Source of the DNA: Candidatus Gottesmanbacteria bacterium RIFCSPLOWO2_01_FULL_43_11b
GTDB taxonomy: Bacteria > Patescibacteriota > Microgenomatia > UBA10105 > UBA927
DNA length: 37,158 bases
Direction of reading: 5' to 3'
NCBI GenBank assembly: GCA_001780985.1
Contig: MFJV01000001.1
Coordinates: forward strand, 308 to 37,465
The notes beneath the pieces are model-generated. The model worked only from the letters and a program-made list of their open reading frames with translations. It was not told where the DNA came from and did no database searches. Of this stretch, positions 17,361 through 25,443 are shown piece by piece. Both the position numbers and the translations under genes were made by a program. Positions within the stretch are counted from its first letter, which is position 1. Every line of letters begins with the position of its first letter.

Positions 17361-17388
17361 ATTATAGCAGCACACGGGTGTGAAACAA
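17361..17388 (-). promoter_or_regulatory. Promoter TTGTTT-16-TATAAT for the 155-aa gene
   Basis: On the minus strand TTGTTT (17388-17383) and a perfect TATAAT (17366-17361) are separated by 16 bp. The ATG follows 9 nt after the -10, so the mRNA would have almost no leader. Confidence 0.7.
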
Positions 17389-17409
17389 AACAAGGGCCAT
17401 TGACTATGG

Positions 17410-17415
17410 TATGAT
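17410..17415 (+). promoter_or_regulatory. -10 box for dedA
   Basis: TATGAT lies 8 nt before the ATG at 17424. The -35 is weak. The position makes the TTG at 17418 an unlikely start and suggests a near-leaderless transcript. Confidence 0.5.
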
Positions 17416-17423
17416 CATTGTTT

Positions 17424-18080
17424 ATGGAATGGGTTGGGGGATTTGTCGATATTATTCTTCACCTTGACGAGTATTTGACCGAGCTGGTGGGGACCTATGG
17501 AGTCCTCACCTACGGCATCCTCTTCCTTGTCATCTTTGCAGAAACCGGATTTGTCGTAACCCCGTTTCTTCCGGGTGATTCCTTGCTATTTGCTGCCGGC
17601 GCAATTGCCGCACTCGGGTCACTTGATATAGGACTCATTGTTCTTGCTCTCATAGGAGCTGCAGTTTTGGGGGACACAATAAATTACTGGATCGGGCACT
17701 ATTTTGGTCAAAAAATTGTCGATAATCCGAAAATAAAATTCATTAATCAGGAACATATCGATAAAACTGAACAGTTCTACAAAAAATACGGAGGAAAAAC
17801 AATAATACTGGCACGGTTTGTTCCCATTATTCGTACATTTGCACCCTTTGTTGCCGGTGTAGGTACAATGGAATACAAAAAATTTATTCTCTTTAACGTC
17901 ATTGGGGGTGTTGTCTGGGTTTCTCTTTTTACTCTTGCAGGTTTCTTTTTTGGAAATATTCCGTTTGTTCAGGAAAACTTTCACTATGTCATCTTTGTGA
18001 TCATTTTTCTCTCAATTGTTCCAATCGTCTCCGAATATATCCAACACAAAAGGAGTAAACTACACAAATTTACGGATTAA
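17424..18080 (+). CDS. DedA/VTT-domain membrane protein
   Basis: An inner-membrane protein of the DedA family, whose members move undecaprenyl phosphate or phospholipids across the membrane. The 218 residues contain ETGFVVTPFLPGDSLLFAAG (the family E/F-x-R/PGxS re-entrant motif), then GAAVLGDTINYWIGHYFG, and the second re-entrant motif ILARFVPIIRTFAPFVAGVG with its conserved Arg and Pro. Several hydrophobic segments and a basic C-terminal tail are seen. The exact lipid is not predictable. Its 3' end overlaps lexA tail to tail by 21 bp. Confidence 0.9.
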   Translation: MEWVGGFVDIILHLDEYLTELVGTYGVLTYGILFLVIFAETGFVVTPFLPGDSLLFAAGAIAALGSLDIGLIVLALIGAAVLGDTINYWIGHYFGQKIVDNPKIKFINQEHIDKTEQFYKKYGGKTIILARFVPIIRTFAPFVAGVGTMEYKKFILFNVIGGVVWVSLFTLAGFFFGNIPFVQENFHYVIFVIIFLSIVPIVSEYIQHKRSKLHKFTD

Positions 18081-18683
18081 ACCTACGACTTTCCCCTGAA
18101 TTTTGACGTGTGTGGTAAAAATCGGTGTCATGGTTGAATTTGCAGGAGCGAGTTTAATCCGCTCTTTTTCAAAATATATCCGCTTAAGCGTCGCTAAGCC
18201 GTTTGGAAGGAGGGCGACGACTATATCACCATTTTTAGCATCCTGCTGGTGCACAATTACAACGTAATCGCCGTCTAAAATACCATCCTCTACCATTGAG
18301 CTTCCCTTCACCTGAAGAACATAGCCTGATTTTGACTGCGGAATGAGGCCGGGGGCAACAGAAATATAGAAATTGGGGTCTGTATATGGCTCAAGGGGCG
18401 TTCCTGCCGCAATAAACCCAAGAACCGGGAGTTCCACTGCATTTGGATTGGTCGTTGTCCTATACTCGTCCCGGATTACATCAATACCACGGGAAGTTCC
18501 GTCAAGTTTTTTAATAAAACCCTTCTGACGGAGCCTGTCAACATGCTCGTGGACGGTTGCAGGAGAATGCATATTCATGGCTTCTCCTATCTCTTTAAGC
18601 GTCGGAGCGTACCCGTAACGGTCTATAAACTGCGTGATAAAATCAAGGAGCTGTCTTTCTTTAGGATAGAGAATTGCCGGCAT
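18060..18683 (-). CDS. lexA: LexA repressor
   Basis: SOS repressor and self-cleaving serine peptidase. The 207-residue protein has an N-terminal winged helix (PTLKEIGEAMNMHSPATVHEHVDRLRQKGFI), then the S24 domain with the Ala93-Gly94 cleavage bond in GFIAAGTP. The catalytic Ser129 (GSSM) and Lys167 (ATLKRI) are both present, so RecA-stimulated autocleavage is expected. I chose ATG 18683 rather than the longer frame at 18740, because TTGACA and TATACC boxes end 9 nt before it. It is divergent from uvrB with overlapping promoters, which makes autoregulation and control of uvrB likely. Confidence 0.93.
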   Translation of the reverse strand: MPAILYPKERQLLDFITQFIDRYGYAPTLKEIGEAMNMHSPATVHEHVDRLRQKGFIKKLDGTSRGIDVIRDEYRTTTNPNAVELPVLGFIAAGTPLEPYTDPNFYISVAPGLIPQSKSGYVLQVKGSSMVEDGILDGDYVVIVHQQDAKNGDIVVALLPNGLATLKRIYFEKERIKLAPANSTMTPIFTTHVKIQGKVVGLIRKFV

Positions 18684-18692
18684 ACTATTAAT

Positions 18693-18722
18693 GGTATAAT
18701 TGAAATTAATCCGAATTGTCAA
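18693..18722. promoter_or_regulatory. Overlapping lexA/uvrB divergent promoters
   Basis: Minus strand: TTGACA (18722-18717) with TATACC (18698-18693) at 18 bp, or TTATAC at 17 bp, driving lexA. Plus strand: TATAAT (18695-18700) for uvrB, with a poor -35. The two -10 boxes share bases, so one bound repressor could silence both. No classical LexA box (GAAC-N4-GTTC or CTGT-N8-ACAG) was seen. An imperfect dyad TTGA...TCAA (18700-18722) is a possible operator. Confidence 0.6.
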
Positions 18723-18732
18723 GATATCAAAC

Positions 18733-20703
18733 ATGGGCAAATTTAAACTTCAATCAACATTTCAACCTACCGGAGATCAGCCTCAGGCTATAGAAGCTCT
18801 TGTAAAGGGACTAAAGTTAAAATTACCCGAACAGGTGCTCATAGGAGTCACTGGGAGCGGGAAAACGTTTACTATGGCAAATGTTATCGCAAACGTTCAA
18901 AGACCTACATTGATTATTTCCCACAATAAAACACTTGCAGCACAGCTTTACCAGGAATTTAGGGATTTCTTTCCCAATAACGCGGTAAGCTACTTCGTTT
19001 CTTACTACGATTACTACCAACCGGAAGCATACATTCCGCAAACCGATACATACATAGAAAAAGAAACGGAAATTAACGAGGAGATAGATAAACTCCGGCT
19101 TGCCGCAACAACAAACCTTTTAACTCGAAAGGATACGATTATCGTAGCTTCAGTTTCGTGTATATATAACATTGGCTCTCCCAAGGAATACGGTCATTTT
19201 GTGCTTGAACTTCGTCCGGGAACAAAAGTAACCCGGGAAAGTATTTTTGATCGTTTGGTTGATCTTCAATACAGCAGAAGCGATTATGGTTTTCACCGGG
19301 GTACATTTCGTGTTCGGGGCGATACAATAGACCTTTTTCCGGCCTATGAAGATTCTGCAATCCGAATTGTCATGGGCAGTAGCGGAGTTATTTCACTTGA
19401 TCGAAGAGATCCGTTAACCGGTAAAAAAATAGAAGATCTTCCTGCCACAGTCATTTACCCGGCAAAACACTATATGACCGATCCGAGAATGTATAAGGAT
19501 GTATTTGCTCAAATACGGCAAGATATGGAAGAACGAGTCAAATATTTTACGAAAAATAAAAAATTTATTGAGGCACAGCGTATCCGGGAACGCGTTACCT
19601 ATGATCTGGAGATGATCCAGGAAGTGGGATTTGTTAACGGTATAGAAAATTACAGCCGGTACTTTGACGGGAGAAAGCCCGGAGAGCCTCCGTATACACT
19701 CCTTGACTATTTTGAAGAAGCAGCAGGCCGTGACTATTTATTGTTTATCGATGAATCACATATGACGGTGCCTCAGATTCGTGGCATGTACCATGGCGAC
19801 AGAAGCCGAAAGCAAACGCTTATTGATTACGGATTCCGTCTCCCTGCTGCAATTGACAACAGACCTCTTCGGATTGAGGAATTTCTCCGTCGTATGCCGC
19901 AAACCGTTTACGTTTCCGCCACACCTAGTGAATGGGAGGTAAGTCGGGCAGAGACGGTGGAGCAGTTGATCCGACCAACTGGCTTAGTTGATCCGGCAAT
20001 TGATGTTCGCCCTAGTTCCGGCCAAATCGAAGATCTCATCTCTGAAATTCAAAAAAGAGTAGTAAAAAAAGAACGGGTACTTGTTACGACACTGACGAAG
20101 CGTACGGCAGAGGATTTATCTAAATTCCTTAAAGACCGCGGTATTAATGTTCACTATTTACACTCAGACATCATCACTCTTGAACGAAGTGATATTTTGG
20201 CGGATTTACGGGGCGGAGTTTACGACGTTATTGTAGGGATCAATTTACTTCGGGAAGGACTGGATCTGCCGGAAGTATCGCTTGTGGCAGTTCTCGATGC
20301 GGATAAAGAAGGATTTCTGAGAAGCCGTGTGAGTCTTATTCAAACCATGGGAAGAGCTGCACGGCACGTTGCCGGACAGGTGATTCTTTATGCCGATACA
20401 ATGACAGGATCGATGAGAGAGGCAATCGAAGAAGTGACAAGGAGAAGGAATATTCAGCTTGAATACAATAAAAAACACGGCGTTACTCCCAAAAGTATTT
20501 CAAAGCCAATTCGATCACGATTGGTTGAAAAGGTAGAAGAGATAAAAGAAGAAATGAAGGTAGAATCCATGACGCCAATGGATAAAAAGAAAGCCATTGT
20601 TCGCTATACCAAGCTTCTGAGAGAATCGTCACGCGATCTCGATTTCGAATCCGCCGCCCGCTTCCGAGATCTTCTCACTCAACTTCAAGGAGACTCCTCG
20701 TAG
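18733..20703 (+). CDS. uvrB: Excinuclease ABC subunit B
   Basis: The damage-verifying helicase of nucleotide excision repair. The 656 residues include Walker A GVTGSGKT near residue 43, the beta-hairpin segment YYDYYQPEAYIPQTDTYIEK, DEXH-type LLFIDESHMTVPQ, helicase motifs YVSATPSEWE, GINLLREGLDLPEV and QTMGRAARH, and a C-terminal UVR motif (DLDFESAARFRDLL) for contact with UvrC. The ATG at 18733 follows the family N-terminus; no Shine-Dalgarno is evident. The last six residues, LQGDSS, and the stop codon are supplied by a palindromic repeat that recurs at the end of uvrC and in the RAYT region. Confidence 0.97.
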   Translation: MGKFKLQSTFQPTGDQPQAIEALVKGLKLKLPEQVLIGVTGSGKTFTMANVIANVQRPTLIISHNKTLAAQLYQEFRDFFPNNAVSYFVSYYDYYQPEAYIPQTDTYIEKETEINEEIDKLRLAATTNLLTRKDTIIVASVSCIYNIGSPKEYGHFVLELRPGTKVTRESIFDRLVDLQYSRSDYGFHRGTFRVRGDTIDLFPAYEDSAIRIVMGSSGVISLDRRDPLTGKKIEDLPATVIYPAKHYMTDPRMYKDVFAQIRQDMEERVKYFTKNKKFIEAQRIRERVTYDLEMIQEVGFVNGIENYSRYFDGRKPGEPPYTLLDYFEEAAGRDYLLFIDESHMTVPQIRGMYHGDRSRKQTLIDYGFRLPAAIDNRPLRIEEFLRRMPQTVYVSATPSEWEVSRAETVEQLIRPTGLVDPAIDVRPSSGQIEDLISEIQKRVVKKERVLVTTLTKRTAEDLSKFLKDRGINVHYLHSDIITLERSDILADLRGGVYDVIVGINLLREGLDLPEVSLVAVLDADKEGFLRSRVSLIQTMGRAARHVAGQVILYADTMTGSMREAIEEVTRRRNIQLEYNKKHGVTPKSISKPIRSRLVEKVEEIKEEMKVESMTPMDKKKAIVRYTKLLRESSRDLDFESAARFRDLLTQLQGDSS

Positions 20704-20704
20704 G
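20682..20704 (+). repeat. Palindromic repeat copy A (end of uvrB)
   Basis: The 23-bp core CTTCAAGGAGACTCCTCG with flanks is an exact reverse complement of copy B at the end of uvrC. It encodes LQGDSS and the TAG stop of uvrB. Confidence 0.85.
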
Positions 20705-20760
20705 CTATAATTTCATGATACAATGCAAGGTGCCACGGTATATCGGTGGTCGTTTTGGGT

Positions 20761-23652
20761 ATGGAATACATCACTATCAAAGGCGCCAGACAGCACAATT
20801 TAAAAAATATAAATCTGGAGCTTCCGAAGAATAAGCTCATTGTTTTTACGGGATTATCGGGCTCCGGGAAGAGTTCTCTTGCCTTTGACACGATTTATGC
20901 AGAGGGGCAGCGGCGATATGTTGAGTCCTTAAGCTCTTACGCACGGCAGTTTTTGGGTGTCATGGACAAACCTGATGTAGATTCAATAACCGGTCTTTCT
21001 CCTGCAATTTCTATTGATCAAAAATCAACCTCCCATAACCCCCGTTCTACAGTCGGAACAGTCACGGAAATTTACGATTATCTGAGACTTTTGTTTGCCA
21101 GAATTGGCCACCCCCATTGTCCTATCTGTGACAGGGAGATTTCCCGGATGAGTATTGATCAAATTATCGATGCAATGCTTACCCGTGCAAAGGAAAAACT
21201 AACAGAAACCAAATATTTCCGGTTTCTTATTGTTTCTCCCGTTGTTCGTGATCGAAAAGGCGAGTTTGGTGAACTTTTTAAAAACCTCAAGTCAAAGGGA
21301 TTTCGGCAGGTACGAATCGATGGTCGCTTCGTTGATTTGGATGAAGACATATTCCTCATTAAAACAAATAAACACACGATTGATGTCGTTATTGACCGAT
21401 TGAGCGTTGACAAAAAAACACTTTCAGCAATGCGATCCCGATTGCATGACGCTACGGAACAGAGTCTTACATTATCGGACGGGTTAGTGTACCTTGTTGA
21501 AATCCATGATGCAGGCTTTACCATACCCAAAAAACCTAAAAAAATGAATGATTATGTATTTTCAGAAAAATTTAGTTGTCCGGTTGATAATATTTCACTT
21601 GCTGAGATCGAACCCCGCTCATTTTCCTTTAACTCTCCGCATGGTGCCTGTCCTAAGTGTACGGGGTTAGGAAGTATATTGTCTGTTGATAGTGAACTTA
21701 TAATACGTCCTGAACTTTCAATTACAGAAGGCGGAATATTACCTTTTGCGAAAATGTTTCTCTACGATACGTGGTATGCACGGGTCATCCAAACAGTATG
21801 TGATCAGTATGGCATTGATATCCGTGCTCCGCTGCGGAATTTAACGCAAAAACAAAAGAAAGTACTGCTTTATGGAACTGGTGATGAACTTTTTAAAGTG
21901 AGAGGAACCAACCGTTTCGGAGAAATGACCGCGATTACTGAAGAATTCCATGGTTTTATACCGGAACTTATCCGCAGACATAAAGAAACAGAATCGGATT
22001 ACGTGAGAATTGAAATCGAAAAATACATGCGGGAGGAACTTTGTGAACTCTGCGGAGGAAAACGGCTAAAAAAAGAGAGTTTGACCATAACCATCGATAA
22101 ATTTTCTATTGCTGATGTCGTTGATCTTTCCATCACCGATACCCACACATGGATACGAAGTCTTTTGAGTAAACTTGGTAAAACTGAAGCTATTATTGCA
22201 ACGCCGATTATTAAAGAAATTGATAATAGACTTGGATTCCTCATGAGTGTGGGGCTTGAGTATCTGACTTTGTCACGGGCTGCACGAACTTTAGCCGGAG
22301 GGGAAGCGCAACGTATTCGATTAGCTTCCCAAATTGGATCAGGGCTTACCGGTGTACTCTATGTCCTTGACGAGCCGTCAATCGGACTCCATCCAAGAGA
22401 CAACAACAGGTTAATTACAACGCTTAAAAGACTTCGGGATTTAGGAAATACAGTGGTCGTTGTAGAACATGACAAGGAAATGATAGAGGAAAGTGACTGG
22501 ATTGTTGATTTTGGTCCCGGGGCAGGAAAACACGGAGGAAAAATTATAGCGGAAGGAACAGTTTCTCAGGTTTTGAGAAATACGCAATCTATTACCGGTC
22601 AGTTTCTTTCCGGGAAAAGGCACGTTCATGTTCCTCATACACGAAAAGAGCAATCCAGTATGATACTTAAAATATTTGACGTCTCCCATAATAACCTTAA
22701 AAAAGTCGATGTGTCATTTCCTTTAGGACGGTTCATTGCCGTAACAGGGGTATCAGGGAGCGGAAAATCATCACTGGTCGTTGAGACGCTCTATCCATCT
22801 CTCATGCGTCACTTTAATCCATTCTCCAAAGAACGCCCCGGAACCCACAAACGCATTGAAGGAACCGAAAATATAGATAAAGTGATTCTTATCGATCAAT
22901 CACCAATCGGACGAACACCACGGAGTAATCCCGCCACCTATACAGGGCTCTTTAGTTTTATTAGAGAAGCATTTGCCAGTGCCTCTGAGGCAAAATTGCG
23001 AGGGTATATGCCCGGAAGGTTCTCGTTTAATGTTAAAGGGGGAAGATGTGAGGCGTGTGAGGGAGAAGGGCAACGGAAAATCGAAATGCAATTTTTAGCA
23101 GACGTCTATGTTACCTGCGAAGTATGTAGCGGAAAGCGGTATAACCATGAAACTCTGGAAGTTCTCTTTCACGGCAAAAATATTGCGGAAATCTTAGACC
23201 TAACCATTGAAGAGGCGTTGAAATTTTTCAAAAACCATTTTCGTATTGCGGGTAAACTCCAAACGTTAAGTGATGTCGGACTTGGATATATGCATCTAGG
23301 ACAACCCGCAACGACTCTTTCAGGAGGGGAAGCGCAGCGGGTCAAGCTTGCAACAGAACTATCACGGAGAGATACAGGAAAAACGTTTTACATTCTTGAT
23401 GAGCCTACAACCGGACTTCATTTTGCGGATCTGGAAAAATTACTCCATGTGCTCCATAGACTCGTTGAAAAAGGCAACAGCGTTGTTGTCATTGAACATA
23501 ATCTTGATGTTATTCAATCTGCTGATTGGATTATCGACCTGGGTCCTGAAGGCGGCGATGCAGGCGGATATGTTGTTGTTTCCGGTTCACCGACAGATGT
23601 TGCAAAACACAAAAATTCTTACACAGGACAATTCTTACGGAAAATACTATAG
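20761..23652 (+). CDS. uvrA: Excinuclease ABC subunit A
   Basis: The DNA-damage sensor ATPase of excision repair. The 963-residue protein has two ABC ATPase units: Walker A GLSGSGKSSLAFDT and GVSGSGKSSLVVET, with signatures LAGGEAQRIRLAS and LSGGEAQRVKLAT, and two ILDEP/VLDEP Walker B motifs. Zinc-finger CxxC pairs are seen (CPICDRE, CPKCTGLG, CELCGGKR, CEACEGEG with CEVCSGKRY). I prefer ATG 20761 over the GTG at 20746 because MEYITIKGARQHNLKN is the normal N-terminus. It follows uvrB by 57 nt, and a TATAAT-like box (20706-20711) lies in the gap. Likely part of the LexA-controlled set. Confidence 0.97.
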   Translation: MEYITIKGARQHNLKNINLELPKNKLIVFTGLSGSGKSSLAFDTIYAEGQRRYVESLSSYARQFLGVMDKPDVDSITGLSPAISIDQKSTSHNPRSTVGTVTEIYDYLRLLFARIGHPHCPICDREISRMSIDQIIDAMLTRAKEKLTETKYFRFLIVSPVVRDRKGEFGELFKNLKSKGFRQVRIDGRFVDLDEDIFLIKTNKHTIDVVIDRLSVDKKTLSAMRSRLHDATEQSLTLSDGLVYLVEIHDAGFTIPKKPKKMNDYVFSEKFSCPVDNISLAEIEPRSFSFNSPHGACPKCTGLGSILSVDSELIIRPELSITEGGILPFAKMFLYDTWYARVIQTVCDQYGIDIRAPLRNLTQKQKKVLLYGTGDELFKVRGTNRFGEMTAITEEFHGFIPELIRRHKETESDYVRIEIEKYMREELCELCGGKRLKKESLTITIDKFSIADVVDLSITDTHTWIRSLLSKLGKTEAIIATPIIKEIDNRLGFLMSVGLEYLTLSRAARTLAGGEAQRIRLASQIGSGLTGVLYVLDEPSIGLHPRDNNRLITTLKRLRDLGNTVVVVEHDKEMIEESDWIVDFGPGAGKHGGKIIAEGTVSQVLRNTQSITGQFLSGKRHVHVPHTRKEQSSMILKIFDVSHNNLKKVDVSFPLGRFIAVTGVSGSGKSSLVVETLYPSLMRHFNPFSKERPGTHKRIEGTENIDKVILIDQSPIGRTPRSNPATYTGLFSFIREAFASASEAKLRGYMPGRFSFNVKGGRCEACEGEGQRKIEMQFLADVYVTCEVCSGKRYNHETLEVLFHGKNIAEILDLTIEEALKFFKNHFRIAGKLQTLSDVGLGYMHLGQPATTLSGGEAQRVKLATELSRRDTGKTFYILDEPTTGLHFADLEKLLHVLHRLVEKGNSVVVIEHNLDVIQSADWIIDLGPEGGDAGGYVVVSGSPTDVAKHKNSYTGQFLRKIL

Positions 23653-23661
23653 AATAACATC

Positions 23662-25443
23662 ATGATCAAGAGAATTATTTTTTCTCTGTTTATCTTCCTG
23701 TTTTTACTCACGTCAAAAATATATGCTGCAGGGGAATTTCAGGCTGACTATAACGTCAATTACGCAATTTCACCAATTGGTACGACGATCGTAACCCAAA
23801 ATGTAACTCTCACCAATAAACTCACGAATCTCTATCCCAAGCGGTACAACATAACCATTGATAGCGACAAAATTAAAAACGTCATAGCTACTGACGAAGT
23901 CGGAGCAATTACTCCCACAATTGCCTTAAAAGACGGGAAAACAGAAATTGGGATTGACTTTAATACCCAAAATGCCGGTGTTGGGAAAAAAACCCTGTTT
24001 ACGCTTCGATATGAACATGGCGATGTTGCCCACAAAAACGGTCGCATATGGGAAATTCTCATTCCGGGAGTTGAAAATGATCAGGATCTGGGAAATTACA
24101 CGACAACACTCTCTGTTCCATCATCGTTTGGACCTGTTGCGTACCTTAATCCCAGACCCAATCACGGAGCCTGGACAAAAGAGCAGATGGTGCAGGGAGG
24201 AATTGTCGCAGCGTACGGGGATGAACAGGTATTTGCGCTCACTCTCTCGTACTATTTAGAAAATAACTCTGTTGCAAGTAACGATCTGGAAGTAGCCTTA
24301 CCACCTGATACTGCCTTCCAATCAGTCACAATTGATTCAATTTCCCCTCAACCCAAAACAGTCATTCGCGATGCAGACGGAAACTGGCTCGCACGCTATA
24401 ACGTAAATCCGGGGCAAAAGCTCGAAATAACGGCAAATCTTACAGTTCGAATCTACCTTACTCCTAAAAAAGATTGGGTTGCTGAGTCAATTAACCCGGA
24501 TGACTACCTTTCGCCTTCTCGCTATTGGGAGGTTTATGATGCAAGAATCACAAAACTTGCACAAACCTATCGTACTCCACGCCAGATTTATGATTACGTC
24601 GTTACCTCTCTCTCTTATGACTATCAACGTGTCACACAAAATCCCACAAGACTCGGTGCGGTCGGGGTTTTGGTAAATCCAAAATCGGCAATTTGCATGG
24701 AATTTACTGATTTATTTATCGCAATTGCCCGTGCTGCAGGTATTCCTGCCCGGGAAGTAGTCGGATATGCCCATACGACCAATAGCAAATTACGGCCTCT
24801 TTCCCTTGTTTCCGATGTCTTACATGCATGGCCGGAATATTACGACAGCGACAGAAATATCTGGGTTCCTGTGGATCCCACGTGGGCAAATACAACCGGG
24901 GGAGTTGACTATTTTAATACGCTTGATTTTAACCATATTGTATTTGCGATCCACGGAAAATCGAGTGAACTGCCGTACCCTGCAGGATTTTACCGAAATG
25001 CAGCAAAATCAGGGAAAGATGTTCAAGTTAGTTTTGTCGAAACGAAACCAGACGAGATAACGGCAGGACCGCTGACTATAACAATTGACTTTCCTGATAA
25101 AGTAACCGGAGGGATCCGCTCAGCAGGTCATGTTTATGTAAAAAATGAAAGCGGTAATAGTATTTCCCAAGCCAATATTTCCGTTGAATCGAAAGTAGGT
25201 AATATTAATCTATCCAAAGTTGAAAAGAACATTCCTCCTTATGCGTCAGTTGATATTCCTATAGAAATTAAAACAACGTCATTTAGCCTCATGGAAGAGG
25301 GAAGATTAATTGTGAATGTTGATGGGCAAATAGAAACACACTCATTTATTGTCCGACCTATATATTGGATATTTCTTCCCTATGTTGCAGTCGTTGCCGG
25401 TGGTATGATACTTTTCGTCCTATGGAAGTATCTACGGCGCTAA
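23662..25443 (+). CDS. Secreted, membrane-anchored transglutaminase-like protein
   Basis: 593 residues. An N-terminal signal peptide (KRIIFSLFIFLFLLTSKIYA) leads into a long beta-rich extracellular region. A transglutaminase/protease-like core lies near 320-420, with Cys in SAICMEFTDLFIAIARAAGIPAREVVGY, His in VLHAWPEYY and Asp in VPVDPTW, a complete triad. A second beta domain (APHD/NEW3-like: GHVYVKNESGN, ASVDIPIEI) follows, and one C-terminal membrane helix (IFLPYVAVVAGGMILFVLW) ends in basic residues. Such proteins act outside the cell as cysteine peptidases or crosslinkers; substrate unknown. TATAGA lies 8 nt before the ATG. It overlaps uvrC by 22 bp. Confidence 0.85.
   Translation: MIKRIIFSLFIFLFLLTSKIYAAGEFQADYNVNYAISPIGTTIVTQNVTLTNKLTNLYPKRYNITIDSDKIKNVIATDEVGAITPTIALKDGKTEIGIDFNTQNAGVGKKTLFTLRYEHGDVAHKNGRIWEILIPGVENDQDLGNYTTTLSVPSSFGPVAYLNPRPNHGAWTKEQMVQGGIVAAYGDEQVFALTLSYYLENNSVASNDLEVALPPDTAFQSVTIDSISPQPKTVIRDADGNWLARYNVNPGQKLEITANLTVRIYLTPKKDWVAESINPDDYLSPSRYWEVYDARITKLAQTYRTPRQIYDYVVTSLSYDYQRVTQNPTRLGAVGVLVNPKSAICMEFTDLFIAIARAAGIPAREVVGYAHTTNSKLRPLSLVSDVLHAWPEYYDSDRNIWVPVDPTWANTTGGVDYFNTLDFNHIVFAIHGKSSELPYPAGFYRNAAKSGKDVQVSFVETKPDEITAGPLTITIDFPDKVTGGIRSAGHVYVKNESGNSISQANISVESKVGNINLSKVEKNIPPYASVDIPIEIKTTSFSLMEEGRLIVNVDGQIETHSFIVRPIYWIFLPYVAVVAGGMILFVLWKYLRR

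Noticed and set aside
18700-18733. TTG at 18700 as the uvrB start
   Set aside because: It would fall directly behind the TATAAT box, and the added residues are not in the UvrB family; ATG 18733 fits.
20682-20704. AAGGAG in the repeat as a ribosome binding site for uvrA
   Set aside because: It is about 70 nt from the uvrA start, and the same sequence occurs at gene ends in both orientations, so it is part of the repeat.
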